From Lachnospiraceae bacterium (GTDB lineage: Bacteria > Bacillota_A > Clostridia > Lachnospirales > Lachnospiraceae), in contig JAILOC010000092.1 in the NCBI GenBank assembly GCA_024691045.1, positions 1-55,854 of the forward strand: a stretch of DNA of 55,854 nt, given 5' to 3'. Positions 52,269 to 55,854 of the stretch are shown piece by piece. The translations under genes were made by a program, and so were the position numbers. The notes beneath the pieces were generated by a model that saw nothing but the letters and a program-made list of their open reading frames with translations, did no database searches and was not told where the DNA came from. The first letter of the stretch is position 1. Each line of letters opens with the position of its first letter.

Positions 52269-53033
52269 TTAGTTTTCTTCTTCATCCGGTTCGGCAGGTG
52301 TTCTGGATGCCGCATAATCGGAATAGCTCTTTCCGGTGTATTTCTTAAAGCACCTTCCGAAATAATTCGGATCCGGAATCCCTACCCTCGCCGACACTGC
52401 GAACATCTTCGCATCCGGTGATGCAAGCTTCATTGCATTTTCCATCCTGCACTCGGTCAGGTATTGTGCAAAGCCCTTGCCGGTCTCGGATTTGAATTTA
52501 CGGCTCAGATATGACGAGCTGAATCCGAATGCCTGAGCTACCGAGGTGAGGTTCAGCGTAGAATCAGTATAATTATCCTGGATATATTTCATAACGGAGT
52601 CGGTCGCGGACATCTGACCGGAATCCGTATCAGTATCTTCCCTGTAGAAGGATACTCTCTCATCAAGCTTGGCTTTTACCTTCTCAAGAACCTCATTGAC
52701 CTCGGATCTGACCATGGGCTTGAGCATATACTCGAAGATGGGAAGGCTTACACACTTGCGTGCATATTCGAATTTATCAAACGCCGTCATGATGACGATT
52801 ATGAGGTCGGGATATCTCTTCGATGCGATCTCGGAAAACTCTATTCCATCCATAAAGGGCATGGATATATCAACAAATGCGAGATCGGGCTTTATATCAT
52901 CTATGATATTGATCGCCTCGATGCCGCTGGCTGCCTCTCCCACAACATTCATGTTGTAGTTCTCCCAGGTTATGGAGTTCCTCATCAGTTTTCTGGCAGA
53001 TGCTTCATCATCAATTATCATAACATTGTACAT
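52269..53033 (-). CDS. YesN-type response regulator with AraC DNA-binding domain
   Basis: A 254-residue regulator. The receiver domain (about 1-120) has the acidic pair IIDDE, phospho-acceptor Asp in LAFVDISMPFMDG, the TAFDKFEYARKC segment and the LKPMVRSEV lysine. The AraC-type double helix-turn-helix (about 145-240) includes LNLTSVAQAFGFSSSYLSRK and ARVGIPDPNYFGRCFKKYTG. It starts one codon after the kinase stop, with GGAGG eight bases upstream. Family knowledge: YesMN pairs usually control neighbouring carbohydrate uptake, here the ABC transporter at 54.8 kb onward. Confidence 0.95.
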   Translation of the reverse strand: MYNVMIIDDEASARKLMRNSITWENYNMNVVGEAASGIEAINIIDDIKPDLAFVDISMPFMDGIEFSEIASKRYPDLIIVIMTAFDKFEYARKCVSLPIFEYMLKPMVRSEVNEVLEKVKAKLDERVSFYREDTDTDSGQMSATDSVMKYIQDNYTDSTLNLTSVAQAFGFSSSYLSRKFKSETGKGFAQYLTECRMENAMKLASPDAKMFAVSARVGIPDPNYFGRCFKKYTGKSYSDYAASRTPAEPDEEEN

Positions 53034-54770
53034 TTATGATACCTCCCTGCGTCTGACCGCCGGAATGACCAGCTCTATATTGGTGAATTCGCCTTCTTCG
53101 CTTTCTATCCTTACGACATCGTCTATATGTGAATAATAACGCACTCTCTCGATCGTTCCCCAGAGTCCGAAGCTGTCCTCGACTCCGGCCGTTATCTTCT
53201 TTTTACCGGACATGATCTCCTGTGCCGTTTCATAATCCATTCCGACACCGGTGTCATGAACCGACAGGTGGAGATTGCCTTCGATTATGTGAGCGGATAT
53301 CTTGATGACTCCCGGTTCTCCCTTCTGCCTGATACCGTGATAAATACTGTTTTCCACGAGAGGCTGGAGAATAAGCTTGGGAACTATGCAGTCGCCCGCT
53401 TCGTCATCAACATCATATTCATCCGTAAGGATATCACCGTATCTGAGTTTCTGAAGAGACAGGTAGTCCCTTACGATCGCAACTTCTTTCTCGAGAGTTA
53501 TCTCCCTGTCACCCTTGCTAAGGAAGTTACGATAAAATCTTCCGAGGGTTTCAAGTGCGGAGCTTACTTCCTCAGATCCGCTCTCAAGCGCAAGAGCACT
53601 TATCGTACCTATGGAATTATATAAAAAGTGAGGTTTTATCTGTTCCTGTAGAACTCTCATCTCCGCTCTCTGGACAGACTGTTCCTTACTCAGAAGTTCC
53701 TGTATCAGCTGCTTGATACGTACAACCATTGAGTTATACGATTCCAGCAATAATCCGATCTCGTTCTTGGGCATCTTATCTTCGATGGGGATGAGTTCTT
53801 GCTCCTCACGGCTGTTTTCCATGGTTCTGGAAAGCTTAAAGATCGGTCTTGTGATATTAAGGGTGATGTATCTTCCGATGACCGTAAGTGATATGACGAT
53901 AACAGCCATCAGGAATATGAATATCCTCATTGTATCGCCGGGAATAGCGGTTCCTTCCATACGGTCAACACTGAGGATGACGAGCGGTGTTCCCTTTATG
54001 CCCATGCCCGATACCATGATACGCTCATCACCCTCTTCGCGTATCTGATGCGAGCCGTCGTAAGAAGCAAGGGATATATTATAGTATTTTACCAGATCTC
54101 TGTTACCGGTCACATAATTTCCGGTCCTGCTGATTATACAGATATTATCCTCCGGATATGCCGCAAGGTCCTGATCGAGGACACTCTTGGAAATCATCAT
54201 CATCATGTATCCGGTCAGCTGCTGGTTGTTCAAATCATAAATAGCGCGCTCAATGGAGACAAACGGTTGATTGTTTATCTTCATCAGCGCGCCATTACCG
54301 TTAACATATTGTGCGGGCCTTCCCTCAAGACTGAGAACCCTGATGGGCCAGCGGTCCTGAGAAAAGATCGTATCGTTAAGCGTATATACTTTATTCTTGG
54401 TGCAGGTATATATACCATCCTTGCGGAAGATATAAACGGAGTCTACACCTGTAGTGACATTCAGGATTGCCTGAATGCCATATTTTGCGTCGTTTGCATC
54501 GCTGGGTCCGACCTCACCGGAGGATGCTCTTAAAAAGCCCATTACATCCTCATCCATAATTATTAATCTGGAGAGTTCCAGATAGCTTTCAAAGGATGAA
54601 CCGATGCTTCCGGATAAGCCAAGGAGCCTGATCTCTGCCTCTCTGACCGCAGAGTCCTGTTCCTCCTTCCTGATGATGAGGAAGGTGGATACGAGAAATG
54701 CTACGGTCATAACCGCAACTACGATAAAGAGCATAAAACGTAGTCTTCTTGACAGCGATCCTCTTCGCAT
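53034..54770 (-). CDS. YesM/LytS-type sensor histidine kinase
   Basis: A 578-residue membrane kinase. One helix near the N-terminus (about 9-33) and a second near 283-305 bracket an extracytoplasmic sensor domain of about 250 residues (Cache-like by position). A HAMP linker and coiled coil follow, then a HisKA_7TM/His_kinase domain with the phospho-His in QIKPHFLYNSIGTISAL and the ATP-site boxes PLVENSIYHGI and LSVHDTGVGMDYE. Layout and length are those of YesM. It is followed without gap by its regulator and preceded by the sugar permease 20 bp upstream, so the three may be co-transcribed. Confidence 0.94.
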   Translation of the reverse strand: MRRGSLSRRLRFMLFIVVAVMTVAFLVSTFLIIRKEEQDSAVREAEIRLLGLSGSIGSSFESYLELSRLIIMDEDVMGFLRASSGEVGPSDANDAKYGIQAILNVTTGVDSVYIFRKDGIYTCTKNKVYTLNDTIFSQDRWPIRVLSLEGRPAQYVNGNGALMKINNQPFVSIERAIYDLNNQQLTGYMMMMISKSVLDQDLAAYPEDNICIISRTGNYVTGNRDLVKYYNISLASYDGSHQIREEGDERIMVSGMGIKGTPLVILSVDRMEGTAIPGDTMRIFIFLMAVIVISLTVIGRYITLNITRPIFKLSRTMENSREEQELIPIEDKMPKNEIGLLLESYNSMVVRIKQLIQELLSKEQSVQRAEMRVLQEQIKPHFLYNSIGTISALALESGSEEVSSALETLGRFYRNFLSKGDREITLEKEVAIVRDYLSLQKLRYGDILTDEYDVDDEAGDCIVPKLILQPLVENSIYHGIRQKGEPGVIKISAHIIEGNLHLSVHDTGVGMDYETAQEIMSGKKKITAGVEDSFGLWGTIERVRYYSHIDDVVRIESEEGEFTNIELVIPAVRRREVS

Positions 54771-54790
54771 TGAACAATACCGCCTTTAAA

Positions 54791-55657
54791 TCAACCCTTG
54801 ACGGCACCGACAACGAAGCTTTCCTGAATTCTCTTACTCATGAAGATATAAACAAGAAGCATAGGGAAGGTAGCAATAACAAGTGCGGCACCTATGGGAC
54901 CCCACTCGGTGGTGTACTGTCCGGACAGAGCCTGGATACCAACGGGGAGTGTCTTGAACTTGGAATCACTTATGAATACGTTAGCAAACATCAGCTCGTT
55001 CCAGCACTGAAGGAATGTGTAGATAGCGATGGTTGCAAGAGCGGGCTTCATAAGAGGAATGATAACAACACCGAATGTCTTCCAGGGTCCGCATCCGTCG
55101 ATACGTGCTGCCTCATCAAGTTCCTTGGGGATCTCTACCATGAAACCGGTACAGATCAGGATGCCCATTGCCAGCGAGAATGCCGCATAAGGGAAGATAA
55201 GAGAGAAGTGTGAATTGAGCATGTGCAGATCTCTCAAAGTGATGAATACGGGCACGATAGATGCATGGATGGGGATGGTGAGTCCCAGCATGAAGAATGC
55301 ATTCGTCTGTGAGCTTCCCTTCCATACGAGACGGGTGATGGCATAGGTTGCCATCATGGAAGCAATGATTACAAGAGCGATGGCACTTGCGGAAACTATT
55401 ACAGAGTTTACGAAATATCTGGGCATGTTTCCTGTATTCCAAGCCGATGCGTAGTTAGACCATCTCCACTCCCAGGGAAGTCCGATAAGGTTCTTACCGA
55501 AGATTTCTTCATTGGATTTGAGGGAGAAGGTGAACATCCAATAAACCGGGAAAAGGTTTATCAGCGCCCAGATCACCAGGAGAATATAGATTCCCAGTGT
55601 TCCAATACCGAATTTATGTACCGAATGATCGGAACTGTTATTATTATTGATCGCCAT
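54791..55657 (-). CDS. Carbohydrate ABC transporter permease (MalG/UgpE family)
   Basis: A 288-residue inner-membrane permease of a CUT1-type sugar importer. Six helices are visible, beginning with GIYILLVIWALINLFPVYW. The EAA loop that contacts the ATPase reads EIPKELDEAARIDGCGPWKT. The C-terminus ends MSKRIQESFVVGAVKG, common to this family. ATG 55657 has AAGGAG ten bases upstream and lies one base downstream of the partner permease stop; the upstream in-frame ATG lies in that gene. The substrate is unknown; oligosaccharide uptake is the usual role near YesMN pairs. Confidence 0.95.
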   Translation of the reverse strand: MAINNNNSSDHSVHKFGIGTLGIYILLVIWALINLFPVYWMFTFSLKSNEEIFGKNLIGLPWEWRWSNYASAWNTGNMPRYFVNSVIVSASAIALVIIASMMATYAITRLVWKGSSQTNAFFMLGLTIPIHASIVPVFITLRDLHMLNSHFSLIFPYAAFSLAMGILICTGFMVEIPKELDEAARIDGCGPWKTFGVVIIPLMKPALATIAIYTFLQCWNELMFANVFISDSKFKTLPVGIQALSGQYTTEWGPIGAALVIATFPMLLVYIFMSKRIQESFVVGAVKG

Positions 55658-55658
55658 G

Positions 55659-55854
55659 TCAGTCGTTCTCCTTAAATGCTCTGGAAATAAGCAGTGCAAA
55701 TGCGAAGCAGAGTATGATCATCATCACTGCGATGGTTGAACCCATTCCGTAACGGTTACGCTGGAAGAGCATCTCGATCATGACAGTCGAAGGAACTTCG
55801 GTAGCATGAAGAGGTCCGCCGTTGGTAAGGACATAGATAAGGTCGAAGGATTTG
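55659..55854 (-). CDS. Carbohydrate ABC transporter permease (MalF/UgpA family), C-terminal fragment
   Basis: The last 64 residues of the partner permease; the rest lies beyond the window. The visible part starts KSFDLIYVLTNGGPLHATEV, the usual segment after the EAA loop in MalF-type permeases, continues with an extracytoplasmic loop (PSTVMIEMLFQRNRYGMG) and ends in a last helix (VMMIILCFAFALLISRAF) and KEND. It is followed at once by the MalG-type gene. Confidence 0.88.
   Translation of the reverse strand, partial: KSFDLIYVLTNGGPLHATEVPSTVMIEMLFQRNRYGMGSTIAVMMIILCFAFALLISRAFKEND

Noticed and set aside
1..55854. tRNA, rRNA, prophage, transposase or integrase genes
   Set aside because: None was recognised on either strand by eye; the gaps are short and hold promoters, hairpins or repeats instead.

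Overview
The window looks like a chromosomal segment of an anaerobic, Gram-positive-type Clostridia member (Lachnospiraceae or a related gut/rumen lineage; the exact genus cannot be read from the sequence). The pointers are AGGAGG-type ribosome binding sites, sigma-A promoters, a four-subunit pyruvate/2-oxoacid:ferredoxin oxidoreductase, ECF vitamin transporters, LytR-CpsA-Psr and GH25 wall proteins, type III pantothenate kinase and a YesMN two-component system. Polarity is extreme: every protein gene except the HtrA-like protease at 9.3-10.8 kb lies on the minus strand. The only other plus-strand unit is an RNA gene near 42.3 kb.

Reading along minus-strand transcription (right to left): a sugar ABC transporter end (55.9-54.8 kb) with its YesM/YesN-type sensor and regulator; a porCDAB-type operon ending in a degenerate CbiT-like methyltransferase (52.2-48.3 kb); asnA; an MBOAT/SGNH acyl-transfer pair (47.1-44.3 kb); an ECF S component next to coaX, probably pantothenate uptake and phosphorylation (44.1-42.7 kb); then a 740-bp gene-free stretch holding a consensus promoter, a roughly 390-nt structured RNA and a 16-bp terminator hairpin on the plus strand.

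From 41.9 to 10.9 kb runs a large co-directional block. It starts with thrH, truA and pseG and passes into a cell-surface polysaccharide cluster: a PglK-type ABC flippase, an SGNH hydrolase, a GtrII-type and a GtrB-type glucosyltransferase, a WecE-type aminotransferase, three membrane proteins of GT-C-like character, two membrane-anchored GH25 muramidases, rfbB, rfbA and rfbC, a Wzm/Wzt ABC exporter, a phosphohexomutase, three GT2 glycosyltransferases, a WbaP-type initiating transferase, an LCP ligase and glmS. Together they would make GlcN-6-P and dTDP-sugars, start a glycan on undecaprenyl phosphate, extend and decorate it, export it and attach it to peptidoglycan. rfbD is not in the window.

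The left end (9.1-0 kb) holds a metal-efflux unit (separate HMA protein plus P-type ATPase under an ArsR/SmtB-type operator), clpX with unusual termini, a GNAT-AroA fusion, a membrane GGDEF cyclase overlapping a MATE transporter, and a second ECF S component running off the edge.

The most unusual items are the unassigned plus-strand RNA; a family of GGGGACGGTTCC palindromic repeats sitting at gene 3' ends, one of which encodes the tail of ClpX; a muramidase with a cytoplasmic acidic tyrosine-rich repeat domain and an apparently leaderless promoter; and the CbiT-like protein in the por operon.
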